Program-made: the position numbers and the translations under genes | Shown here: positions 37,414-44,501 of the stretch, in pieces | Layout of the letters: each line of letters starts with the position of its first letter | How positions within the stretch are numbered: the first letter of the stretch is position 1 | Assembly: GCA_002422205.1 (NCBI GenBank) | Contig: DITS01000040.1 | Span: forward strand, 188-44,688 | DNA from: Alphaproteobacteria bacterium UBA6178 | GTDB lineage: Bacteria; Pseudomonadota; Alphaproteobacteria; Rickettsiales; UBA3002 | Reading direction: 5' to 3' | Length of the DNA: 44,501 nt | The notes under the pieces: generated by a model | Told to the model about the DNA's origin: nothing | The model's database searches: none | Seen by the model: the letters and a program-made list of their open reading frames with translations, nothing else

Positions 37414-38105
37414 CGCGCCCCTACCGCTTGCCGCTGCACCGGCGTGTTTTTACCCATGCGTTGTTTCAGGACATCGCGGTGACGCTGGCCACATGGCTTT
37501 TGCGCCTGATGAGCTTGACATTCCGCGTTACCAGCCATGTGCATCCCGATGCAAAAGCCTATGCGGATGGCGATAAATCCGGCATTTTTTGCTTCTGGCA
37601 TGGGCGTATGATTTTATTGCCTTTCTACAAACCGCCCGGGCGCAAAATGTTCGTGTTGATTTCGCACCATCGCGACGGCGAGCTGATAGCCAAAGCCGTG
37701 CGGCATTTTGCCATTGATAGTATTCGCGGCTCCAGCAGCCGTGGCGTGCGCGAAGCCACAAGGCTGATGGGCGAAGTGCTCGATCAGGGCAGCAATGTGT
37801 CGATCACGCCAGACGGGCCGCGCGGGCCTGCCTATGTGGCGGCCAAAGGCTCCGTCTATATGGCGGCGCAAACAGGCCGCCCGATGATTCCGGTGACCTT
37901 CAGCGCTTCGCGCGCCAAGCGCCTGCGCAGCTGGGACGGATTTATGATCCCATTGCCATTTTCGCGTATTGTGATAGAGGTAGGCGCGCCGATTCAGGCG
38001 AGCGATACGCAGGATAAAACACACATTGAAGCCAGCCGATTGCAGCTGGAATCCACCTTAAATCAATTAACCCACGATGCCGATCAACGCATGCAGAGTT
38101 TATAA
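37410..38105 (+). CDS. DUF374 lysophospholipid acyltransferase-like protein
   Basis: 231 residues. After a hydrophobic N-terminal segment (FQDIAVTLATWLLRLMSLTF), the acyltransferase fold appears: FCFWHGRMILLPFY, where FWHGRM carries the His of an HX4D-like motif (HHRDGE later), DSIRGSSSRGVREATR, and SITPDGPRGPAYVAAKGSVYMAAQTGRPMIPV. DUF374 proteins stand beside msbA and waaA in alphaproteobacteria and are thought to acylate lipopolysaccharide. It overlaps msbA by 4 bp. Confidence 0.9.
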   Translation: MTRPYRLPLHRRVFTHALFQDIAVTLATWLLRLMSLTFRVTSHVHPDAKAYADGDKSGIFCFWHGRMILLPFYKPPGRKMFVLISHHRDGELIAKAVRHFAIDSIRGSSSRGVREATRLMGEVLDQGSNVSITPDGPRGPAYVAAKGSVYMAAQTGRPMIPVTFSASRAKRLRSWDGFMIPLPFSRIVIEVGAPIQASDTQDKTHIEASRLQLESTLNQLTHDADQRMQSL

Positions 38106-38107
38106 AT

Positions 38108-39406
38108 ATGGCACGGATGTATTACATAGTATCATGGTGTGCGGCGCCGCTGATTGTGCTGTGGCTGCGCTGGCGGCAGATCAAAGGCAAAGAAGACGCA
38201 ATGCGCTTGCCCGAACGTTTTGGCAAAGCCAGCCTGTCGCGCCCGGCAGGTCGGCTGATATGGCTGCATGCGGCGAGTGTGGGCGAATCCAATTCGGTGA
38301 TTCCGCTGCTCGATGCGCTGCATGAGCGCTACAGCGATGTGAATCTGCTGGTGACCACTGGCACGGTCAGCTCGTCGAAAACGATTCTTTCGCGCTTGCC
38401 GCATCGGGCTTTTCATCAGTTTGTGCCGGTCGATACGCCACAGGCTGTCAGCCGGTTTCTTACGCATTGGAAACCGGATTTGGCGATTTGGGTCGAATCA
38501 GAATTATGGCCAAACCTGATTATGCAAACCCATGCGCGCGGCACTAAAATGGCGCTGGTCAATGCGCGCATGTCGGATCGCTCACATAAAAAATGGTTGC
38601 GCGCGCGTAGCTTTTTTCTGCAAATGACCGGCTGCTTCGATTTGCTTTTTGCTGGCAGCAAGGAAGATGCACGTAAATATAAAAATCTCGGAGCCACCCA
38701 TATCGGTGAGTTGGGCAATTTGAAATATGATGCCCCGCCGCTGCCTGCCGAGCCCACCAGCACCAGCGAAGTGATTACGTTGATGGGCGGACGCCATATA
38801 TTTTTGGCAGCCAGCACGCATGAGGGCGAAGAAGACCAAATCGCCACCATGCATATCGCACTGCGCGAAATTTTCTCTGATATGCTGACGGTGATTGTAC
38901 CACGTCACGCGCATCGCGGTGAAGCGATTATGCGGCTGATGGCCAAGCATAAACTCACCAGCGCACAGCGCAGTAAAAACCAGGTGATTCTGCCTGAGAC
39001 CAATATTTATATTGCCGACACCATGGGTGAGCTGGGGATTTTTTACCGGCTGGCGGGCATTGTGCTGATTGGCGGCACGCTGGTGCCACGCGGAGGCCAC
39101 AATCCGATTGAAGCGGCACAGCTGGATTGCGCGATTTTATGCGGCCCACACATGCATAATTTTCGTGGCATTTGCAAAGAAATGATCGATGCCGATGCGC
39201 TGATTCAAACCCGCACATTGGACGAGCTGACACAAAAAGTCACCGAGCTGTTGCGCGACCATGAAATGCAGGAACGCTATGCACGTACCGCGCATGAATT
39301 TGTGAATGCGAAAACCGGCACGGTATTGCAATTAAGCGACGCGCTGCGACAATTGCTTGATGCCAAAACCATCGCTGAAATACCAAGTGAAAGCCCTGGT
39401 TTATGA
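38108..39406 (+). CDS. waaA: 3-deoxy-D-manno-octulosonic acid (Kdo) transferase
   Basis: Adds Kdo to lipid A precursor at the inner membrane. 432 residues. An N-terminal anchor (IVSWCAAPLIVLWLRW), then the catalytic base Glu60 in LHAASVGESNS, WVESELWPNLI near 112-123 (second conserved Glu), and the C-terminal Rossmann domain with RHAHRGEAI, VLIGGTLVPRGGHNPIEAA, which binds CMP-Kdo. It is 2 bp after the DUF374 gene and overlaps lpxK by 4 bp. Confidence 0.97.
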   Translation: MARMYYIVSWCAAPLIVLWLRWRQIKGKEDAMRLPERFGKASLSRPAGRLIWLHAASVGESNSVIPLLDALHERYSDVNLLVTTGTVSSSKTILSRLPHRAFHQFVPVDTPQAVSRFLTHWKPDLAIWVESELWPNLIMQTHARGTKMALVNARMSDRSHKKWLRARSFFLQMTGCFDLLFAGSKEDARKYKNLGATHIGELGNLKYDAPPLPAEPTSTSEVITLMGGRHIFLAASTHEGEEDQIATMHIALREIFSDMLTVIVPRHAHRGEAIMRLMAKHKLTSAQRSKNQVILPETNIYIADTMGELGIFYRLAGIVLIGGTLVPRGGHNPIEAAQLDCAILCGPHMHNFRGICKEMIDADALIQTRTLDELTQKVTELLRDHEMQERYARTAHEFVNAKTGTVLQLSDALRQLLDAKTIAEIPSESPGL

Positions 39407-40371
39407 TGAGCCCGTCGCATTGGGAATCGCGCGGTGCTCTTGCATGGGCACTGCTACCGGTGGCGTGGCTCTACCGCGTCATTACGGCGCTACGCATGGC
39501 GCGCATTACGCCACAGGCAGTGAGCGTGCCGGTGATATGCGTGGGCAATAATACGGTAGGCGGCGCAGGCAAAACACCCACCGTCATTGCGCTATGCACG
39601 TGGCTGCAACAGGCAGGCAAAAAACCGGCAGTGATCAGCCGTGGCTATCGCGGACAATATCAGGGAACCGTGAAGGTGGACCCCGCATTGCATGACGCCA
39701 CAGAAGTGGGTGATGAGCCGTTGCTGATTGCACAGCATGCGCCCTGCTATGTGGCGCGGCGGCGTCTGAATGCGGCGCGCGCGGCGATTGCCGAAGGCGC
39801 CGATGTGATCATCATGGATGATGGTTTGCAAAACCCGTCGCTGATAAAGTCGCTGAGCATTTTGGTGGTGGATGGCGGCTATGGCTTTGGCAACCGTTTT
39901 TTGCTGCCCGCTGGCCCGTGCCGCGAGTCGGTGGCGCGCAGCATGCGCAAAGCCGATATGGTGCTGATTTTAGGCGAGCAGACCAACCCGCGCATCAGCC
40001 GCGCGATCCCTGCTGATAAACCAACGTATCACGGTGTGCTGCAGCCCGACGCATTGTCGCTGCAAGGCAAAAAACTGCATCCATTCGCGGGCATTGCCCA
40101 TCCGGAGAAATTTTTTGCCACCGTGCAATCGCTGCGGGCGGAGATCACGTTGAGCACGCGTTTTCCGGATCATCATTATTTTACACAGGCCGATATCGAA
40201 CAATTGCAGCGCGAAGCCACGCAGCATGACGCGCAACTGATCACCACCGAAAAAGATTATGTCCGCCTGCCGTATCCTTTCAAAGAAAAGGTGATGGTGC
40301 TGCCGGTGCAATTACAGGTCCAACAACAAGAAAATATGCTGCAACAGATTTTGCAGGGTATCGCATCATGA
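39403..40371 (+). CDS. lpxK: Tetraacyldisaccharide 4'-kinase
   Basis: Phosphorylates the lipid A disaccharide at the inner membrane. 322 residues. Membrane-proximal N-terminus (LAWALLPVAWLYRVITAL), P-loop GNNTVGGAGKTP (about 48-59), DDGLQNP (conserved catalytic Asp in IIMDDGLQNPSL), and the C-terminal LRAEITLSTRFPDHHYFT and TTEKDYVRLP motifs. It overlaps both waaA and the following acyltransferase by 4 bp each. Confidence 0.98.
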   Translation: MMSPSHWESRGALAWALLPVAWLYRVITALRMARITPQAVSVPVICVGNNTVGGAGKTPTVIALCTWLQQAGKKPAVISRGYRGQYQGTVKVDPALHDATEVGDEPLLIAQHAPCYVARRRLNAARAAIAEGADVIIMDDGLQNPSLIKSLSILVVDGGYGFGNRFLLPAGPCRESVARSMRKADMVLILGEQTNPRISRAIPADKPTYHGVLQPDALSLQGKKLHPFAGIAHPEKFFATVQSLRAEITLSTRFPDHHYFTQADIEQLQREATQHDAQLITTEKDYVRLPYPFKEKVMVLPVQLQVQQQENMLQQILQGIAS

Positions 40372-41246
40372 AACGCATCCGCTACGTTGGAGAAGCGGCG
40401 CTCGCCGTTGCGGGCTACGCGATGTTGCGCGTGATGCCACTGGATAAGGCATCGGACTTTGGTGGCTGGCTGGCGCGCAAATTGGGGCCGCATCTGCGCG
40501 TTCACCGCGTGGCGCAGCATAATATTGCTACCGCCATGCCGCAGCTAAGCGAGGCGCAGCGCGCCAATATTATGCGTGGAATGTGGGATAATTTGGGCCG
40601 CATTTTTTGCGAATATGCGCATTTGTCCACGCGCCGTTTTGCATCACGCATCGCGATTGCATCGGGCCAGGAATATGTAAAACAGGCGCTGGAGAGTAAG
40701 CGTAGCATTGTGTTTATTTCTGCACATATAGGAAATTGGGAATGCTTGCCCGTTGCGGCGCACCGGCAACAGGCGCCGGTGCATTTGCTCTACCGGCCTG
40801 CCAATAATCCGCTCACTGAATGGCTGGTGCAAAAACTGCGCACACCCCACAGCCCGCATCTGCATGCTAAGGGAATGAAGGGCGCGCGTGCCGTACTGCA
40901 AGCGCTGAAAAAGCAGCAACATGTAGCCCTGCTGATGGATCAGAAAGCCAATGATGGCATCGCAGTGGATTTTATGGGCACCGATGCAATGACAACGCCT
41001 TCGGCGGCGCAGCTGGCACTCAAACATCAAGTGATATTATTGCCCTGCTATTGCTTGCGCGGCAAAGGCGCTGAATTTGCCATTCACATCGAAGCGCCGA
41101 TTACGTGGGAGCAGCAGCCCACGCGTGCACAAACCATTCGCCATATTACCGAGCGCATTAATAGCCGTATCGAAGCATGGGTGCGCGCCAACCCGTCGCA
41201 ATGGTTCTGGGTGCATAAGCGTTGGCCGCATTCAACGCAAGCGTAA
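40368..41246 (+). CDS. Lipid A late acyltransferase (LpxL/HtrB-like)
   Basis: 292 residues. The acyltransferase motif HIGNWE (about 119-124, HX4E) in VFISAHIGNWECLPVAA, followed by VHLLYRPANNPLTEWLVQKL, MKGARAVLQALKKQQHVALLMDQKAN and FMGTDAMTTPSAAQLALKHQV, defines the LpxL/LpxM family. The C-terminal NPSQWFWVHKRWP is typical. It ends the Kdo/lipid A operon. Whether it adds laurate, myristate or a longer chain cannot be read from sequence. Confidence 0.92.
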   Translation: MKRIRYVGEAALAVAGYAMLRVMPLDKASDFGGWLARKLGPHLRVHRVAQHNIATAMPQLSEAQRANIMRGMWDNLGRIFCEYAHLSTRRFASRIAIASGQEYVKQALESKRSIVFISAHIGNWECLPVAAHRQQAPVHLLYRPANNPLTEWLVQKLRTPHSPHLHAKGMKGARAVLQALKKQQHVALLMDQKANDGIAVDFMGTDAMTTPSAAQLALKHQVILLPCYCLRGKGAEFAIHIEAPITWEQQPTRAQTIRHITERINSRIEAWVRANPSQWFWVHKRWPHSTQA

Positions 41247-41273
41247 ATCTGGTGCATGAAAGGTCTCAGACCG

Positions 41274-41319
41274 CCTCATGATATCCTGCACTCTTGCTCT
41301 GCGAGCCACGGGAATGACA
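41274..41319 (-). repeat. Palindromic element copy between lpxL and xseA
   Basis: On the minus strand GTCATTCCCGTGGCTCGCAG...GTGCAGGATATCATGAGG. It aligns with the left part of the element at 6063 (GTCATCCTGCGGCTTGCGAA and GCAGGATCTCATGAGG). It fills most of the 88-bp gap between convergent genes. Confidence 0.7.
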
Positions 41320-41334
41320 GGATAAAAAGCAAAA

Positions 41335-42837
41335 TTAAAACAAACTCGACTGATCATCCGCCAGCTTCTTCTTTGATTTGGTGGGGGCGCTGCTATGGGT
41401 GACGATGTCGCCATCATGGAAGGTAATATGCAATGTGGAGTGCGAGGCGGTGGCGGAGCGCGAGGGTAACAGCGCGCCATCGGGAGACTTCACCAGCGCA
41501 TAGCCACGCTTGAGCACATTCACATAATTGAGTGAATCGAATAATTTTTGCTGCGCATAAAGTTTTTGTTCGTCCTGCTGCAGACGGCGTGTGATAAGCG
41601 GATGCAACCGATCACCGATGCGCACCAACTGGGCTTTTTCGCGCGCGATATGTTGCAGCAATTGCTGCGCATTCAGCCGCGACGCCACCAGCTGCAGCCG
41701 ATGCGATTTCACCGTCACAAAAGCAGGCAATGATTTGGACAGGCGATCACTCCAATCATCCAGCCGCTGCGTGGCAAAAGCGAGCAGCTGCGCCGGATTG
41801 GGAATGCCGCGCGCCAACCCCTCAACACGTTCCTTGCGATGCTGTAAAAGGCGCGAGATGCATTGCTGCATGCGCAGCGCCTGCTGGCGTAGATTGAACA
41901 GCCACTCTTCGCGCACTGGCACGGCGATTTCGGCGGCAGCGGTGGGAGTCGGGGCTCGCTTGTCGGAGACATAATCAATCAAAGTAGTGTCGGTTTCATG
42001 CCCGACGGCGGAGATCAGCGGAATGGAGCATTCCGCCACCGCACGCACGATCATTTCTTCGTTGAAACACCATAAATCCTCGATCGAGCCACCCCCGCGC
42101 GCGACGATGAGCAGGTCGGGGCGAGGTATTATTTTGCCCCCGCGGCTCGCCTCCTGCTCGCCCGATGGGCGCGGCTCAAGGCTGGCGCGGTCTCCTGACC
42201 GCGGTTTTTGTTCCACTGAACTCTGAACTCTGGACTCTGGACTCTTTTGCGGCAACGCATCAAAGCCACGAATCGCAGCGGCGATTTCATCCGCCGCATC
42301 TTCGCCTTGCACACGCACCGGCCAGACGATCACATGCACGGGGAAACGCTCGGACAGGCGGTGTAAAATATCGCGGATGACGGCGCCGGTGGGGGAGGTG
42401 ACCACGCCGATGACCTGCGGCATAAAGGGCAGGGGTTTTTTACGTGCCGGATCGAACAGCCCTTCGGCAGCGAGTGCTTTTTTACGTTGCTCTAATAGTG
42501 CCATTAAGGCACCCGCGCCCGCTGGCTCCATCTGGTCGATCACGATTTGATAACGTGAGCTGCCCGCATAGGTGGTGATTTTGCCGGTGCAGACGACTTC
42601 CAGCCCGTCTTCAGGTTTGAAAGACAATCGCGTGGTGGTACCTTTCCACATCACGCCATTGATGACGGCTTTATCGTCTTTCAGATCGAGATAGAGATGC
42701 CCCGATGCGGCGCGCTTAAAGCCTGATATTTCACCGCGAATGCGCACATAGCCGAAATGATCCTCGACTACGCGTTTGAGCGCGCCGGAGATTTCGCTGA
42801 CCGAATATTCGGGTTGGTTATGTGTGGGTGCAGGCAT
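41335..42837 (-). CDS. xseA: Exodeoxyribonuclease VII large subunit with in-frame composite insert
   Basis: Degrades single-stranded DNA together with XseB. 500 residues. N-terminal OB fold (VSEISGALKRVVEDHFGYVRIRGEISGFKRAASGHLYL), PQVIGVVTSPTGAVIRDILHRL, then the catalytic-core motifs LLIVARGGGSIEDLWCFNEE and SAVGHETDTTLIDYVSDKRAPTPTAAAEIA, and a long coiled coil. Between GFDALP (about 196) and IIPRPDLLIV (about 236), about 39 residues are inserted: a heptamer-encoded ESRVQSS, then QKPRSGDRASLEPRPSGEQE from a palindromic piece. The insertion precedes the GGGS motif. The ribosome-binding site is weak. Confidence 0.96.
   Translation of the reverse strand: MPAPTHNQPEYSVSEISGALKRVVEDHFGYVRIRGEISGFKRAASGHLYLDLKDDKAVINGVMWKGTTTRLSFKPEDGLEVVCTGKITTYAGSSRYQIVIDQMEPAGAGALMALLEQRKKALAAEGLFDPARKKPLPFMPQVIGVVTSPTGAVIRDILHRLSERFPVHVIVWPVRVQGEDAADEIAAAIRGFDALPQKSPESRVQSSVEQKPRSGDRASLEPRPSGEQEASRGGKIIPRPDLLIVARGGGSIEDLWCFNEEMIVRAVAECSIPLISAVGHETDTTLIDYVSDKRAPTPTAAAEIAVPVREEWLFNLRQQALRMQQCISRLLQHRKERVEGLARGIPNPAQLLAFATQRLDDWSDRLSKSLPAFVTVKSHRLQLVASRLNAQQLLQHIAREKAQLVRIGDRLHPLITRRLQQDEQKLYAQQKLFDSLNYVNVLKRGYALVKSPDGALLPSRSATASHSTLHITFHDGDIVTHSSAPTKSKKKLADDQSSLF
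42138..42204 (-). repeat. Palindromic piece inside xseA adjoining the heptamer array
   Basis: CCGCGGCTCGCC to CTGACCGCGG, with inner palindromes GCCCGATGGGC and CGCGGT...ACCGCG. It is translated as part of the xseA insert. The order heptamer then palindrome repeats the arrangement seen in ubiD and in several intergenic gaps. Confidence 0.6.
42218..42245 (-). repeat. Heptamer array inside xseA
   Basis: On the minus strand AGAGTCC, AGAGTCC, AGAGTTC, AGAGTTC, then AGTGGAA. It is read PESRVQSSVE in frame. Confidence 0.9.
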
Positions 42838-42866
42838 CGCATGATGCTAGTCATTTTCATTCATTT

Positions 42867-42950
42867 GTCACCCCGCATTTATTGCGGGGGCTGCAAACAT
42901 GCTTTATAGTCTGGACAAAAGCCGGATACCGCCATAAAGACGGCATGACA
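42867..42950. repeat. Bipartite palindromic element before purD
   Basis: GTCACCCCGCATTTATTGCG and GCCATAAAGACGGCATGACA, with inner arms around CTGGACAAAAGCCGGATA. It ends at the first base of the purD ribosome-binding site, so it supplies the 5' untranslated sequence. A half hairpin of the same type (CCGCATTTATTGCGG) is at 4077-4091. Confidence 0.8.
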
Positions 42951-42962
42951 AAAGGAGTGGGT

Positions 42963-44234
42963 ATGAAGATTCTGGTGATAGGCTCCGGTGGCCGCGAACA
43001 TGCATTATGCTGGGCATTAGCACGCAGTGCGAGCAAGCCACAATTATGGTGCGCGCCCGGCAATGCGGGCATTGCGGATGTGGCAACCTGTCTGCCGCTC
43101 AAAACAGCGGAAGACATGATCGCATTTTGTCAGAAGGAAACTATTACGCTGGTGGTAATCGGCCCTGAGCAGCCATTGGTCGATGGGGTGAGCGATGCGC
43201 TGCGCCAAGCGGATATTGCTGTTATCGGCGCGTCACAAGCCGCAGCGCAGCTGGAAGGCTCCAAAGATTTCACCAAAAAACTGTGCGATAAATATGATAT
43301 TCCCACTGCCAAATACGCCACCTTTGGTGAAGCCGAAGCGGCGATTGCCTATGTGCATAGCGAAGGCGCGCCGATTGTGGTGAAAGCCGACGGGCTTGCC
43401 GCAGGCAAAGGCGTAACGGTGGCGCAAACGGTGGAAGAAGCCATCCGCGCGATTGATGAATGTTTTGCGGGGCGCTTTGGCGATGCCGGTGCGCGCGTGG
43501 TGATCGAAGAATGCATGATAGGCGAAGAGGCGAGCTTTTTTGCCTTGTGCGATGGCGAGCATGCAATCGAGATCGGATCAGCCCAAGACCATAAACGCGT
43601 GGGCGATGGCGATACCGGCCCCAATACCGGCGGCATGGGCACCTATTCGCCCGCTCCGGTAATGACCAAAGCGCTGAGCGCCGAGGTAATGGAAAAAATT
43701 ATCATCCCCTCGGTGAAAGGCATGAAAGCCGACGGCATGCCCTATCATGGGATTTTATTTGCGGGCTTGATGATCACCCAAGAGGGGCCAAAGCTGATTG
43801 AATATAATTGCCGCTTTGGTGACCCCGAAGCGCAGGTGGTTTTGCCGCGTATCAAGGGCGATCTGGCGCAGATGCTGCTGCAACTGGCGACACGCGGTTT
43901 AGGCGATATGAAAATTGAATTATCGGATGATGCGGCGGTATGCGTGGTGATGGCCGCTAAAGGCTATCCGAATGAGTATGAAAAAGGCACCGAAATTCGT
44001 GGGCTGGAGAAAGCGCAAGCGCTACATGGCGTGACGGTATTTCATGCCGGAACGGCGCGCGAAGGCGATACATTACGGGCAACCGGAGGCCGCGTGCTGG
44101 GTGTAACGGCAGTGGCCAAAACCATCGAAGCCGCGCAAGTCCAGGCGTATAAAGCCGTTGATGCAATCGACTGGCCGCACGGTTTTTGCCGCCGCGACAT
44201 CGCATGGCGCGCCTTTAACCGTGACGCGGCGTGA
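42963..44234 (+). CDS. purD: Phosphoribosylamine--glycine ligase
   Basis: Second step of purine synthesis, joining glycine to phosphoribosylamine with ATP. From ATG 42963 (AAGGAG 6 nt upstream) it has 423 residues, the usual size. N-terminal GSGGREHALCWALARS (residues 7-22), then LVVIGPEQPLVDGVSDAL, ATP-grasp KADGLAAGKGVTVA, GPNTGGMGTYSPAPV and the metal-binding IEYNCRFGDPEAQVVLPR. The longer open frame up to 42822 is the palindromic element and is not coding. A second element follows the gene. Confidence 0.98.
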   Translation: MKILVIGSGGREHALCWALARSASKPQLWCAPGNAGIADVATCLPLKTAEDMIAFCQKETITLVVIGPEQPLVDGVSDALRQADIAVIGASQAAAQLEGSKDFTKKLCDKYDIPTAKYATFGEAEAAIAYVHSEGAPIVVKADGLAAGKGVTVAQTVEEAIRAIDECFAGRFGDAGARVVIEECMIGEEASFFALCDGEHAIEIGSAQDHKRVGDGDTGPNTGGMGTYSPAPVMTKALSAEVMEKIIIPSVKGMKADGMPYHGILFAGLMITQEGPKLIEYNCRFGDPEAQVVLPRIKGDLAQMLLQLATRGLGDMKIELSDDAAVCVVMAAKGYPNEYEKGTEIRGLEKAQALHGVTVFHAGTAREGDTLRATGGRVLGVTAVAKTIEAAQVQAYKAVDAIDWPHGFCRRDIAWRAFNRDAA

Positions 44235-44267
44235 GTACAATTTCAGTGTTATTCCAGTTTTCATAAT

Positions 44268-44336
44268 GTCACCCCGTCGCATGACGGGGTCCGGTCTTGC
44301 AGTCAGTCCGGATGCCGTGATAAACACGGCATGACA
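44268..44336. repeat. Bipartite palindromic element after purD
   Basis: GTCACCCCGTCGCATGACGG to GCCGTGATAAACACGGCATG with ACA, inner arms GTCCGGTCTT and AGTCCGGAT. The left hairpin is CCCCGTC/GACGGGG and the right is GCCGTG/CACGGC. Confidence 0.85.
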
Positions 44337-44403
44337 CTATAAAATTCTCTGGAAGCCTTCGGGTAAGCTTGCTATTATCTTACGACTAATCAAGGAGCCT
44401 GAC

Positions 44404-44501
44404 ATGGTCAATAAAGTCTACACGAATGCTAAAGAGGCGCTGAAAGATTTACTGCGCGACGATATGACGATTATGTCCGGCGGCTTTGGCCTGTGCGGCA
44501 T
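44404..44501 (+). CDS. 3-oxoacid CoA-transferase subunit A, N-terminus (cut by window edge)
   Basis: An ATG with AAGGAG 6 nt upstream opens MVNKVYTNAKEALKDLLRDD followed by MTIMSGGFGLCG, the N-terminal glycine-rich CoA-binding loop of the SCOT/AtoD-type alpha subunit. The rest runs off the window. The enzyme exchanges CoA between acetoacetate and succinate (or related acids). Confidence 0.85.
   Translation, partial: MVNKVYTNAKEALKDLLRDDMTIMSGGFGLCG

Noticed and set aside
42822..42962. 47-residue N-terminal extension of PurD
   Set aside because: The extension is the palindromic element 42867-42950. The ATG at 42963 has an ideal ribosome-binding site and begins the conserved GSGGREH domain.

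Overview
The window looks like a chromosomal segment of an uncultured alphaproteobacterium of moderate-to-high G+C. The evidence is an ilvB with the AGEAS-type cofactor motif usual in alphaproteobacteria, the order hisB-DUF2628-hisH-hisA-hisF, adjacent hslV and hslU, an hflK-hflC-degP operon, thyX, a Kdo/lipid A cluster and pieces of a Tad/Flp pilus system. The envelope is Gram-negative: waaA, lpxK, an LpxL-type acyltransferase, MsbA and a likely outer-membrane barrel are present. I cannot name the genus.

Layout. Positions 1-4053 (minus strand) hold branched-chain amino acid synthesis (ilvB, ilvN, 5' part of ilvC) with small ORFs and a decayed GT87-like gene between them. At 4196-6046 miaA and serB diverge from overlapping start codons. 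At 6227-10247 (minus) lie a secreted protein, hflK, hflC and degP, followed by mrp on the plus strand. At 11322-13833 (minus) are two TadE-like pseudopilins and a TadG-like von Willebrand protein. Then come an SH3-like secreted protein and thyX, and a 907-residue protein of unknown function. At 18659-23553 are a Tat-exported GH36-like glycosidase and two GT-C-type membrane proteins. HslV, a four-helix-bundle ORF and HslU follow (23553-25836, minus). From 25938 the plus strand carries the his cluster, a repeat-rich gap, a lipoprotein, tRNA-Ile(CAU), two exported proteins, ubiD, and then pmbA-msbA-DUF374-waaA-lpxK-lpxL, most of which overlap and look translationally coupled. xseA (minus), purD and the start of a CoA-transferase gene end the window.

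The unusual biology is in the repeats. Family one consists of short arrays of 7-bp units, found at eleven places. One inverted pair brackets a four-helix-bundle (23S rRNA IVS / Avd-like) ORF sitting between hslV and hslU, which looks like a compact mobile element. Other arrays are inserted in frame inside hisH, hisF, ubiD and xseA, always in the orientation that leaves the frame open and always encoding the peptide ESRVQ. Family two consists of bipartite palindromic elements of about 65-100 bp with GTCAY...RTGAC ends and two internal hairpins. They fill most intergenic gaps, sit in frame within ubiD, and provide the last codons of miaA and of a small ORF. The two families often occur side by side. 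Together they suggest an active repeat-spreading system that is tolerated inside essential proteins, resembling Rickettsia palindromic elements in behaviour but different in sequence.
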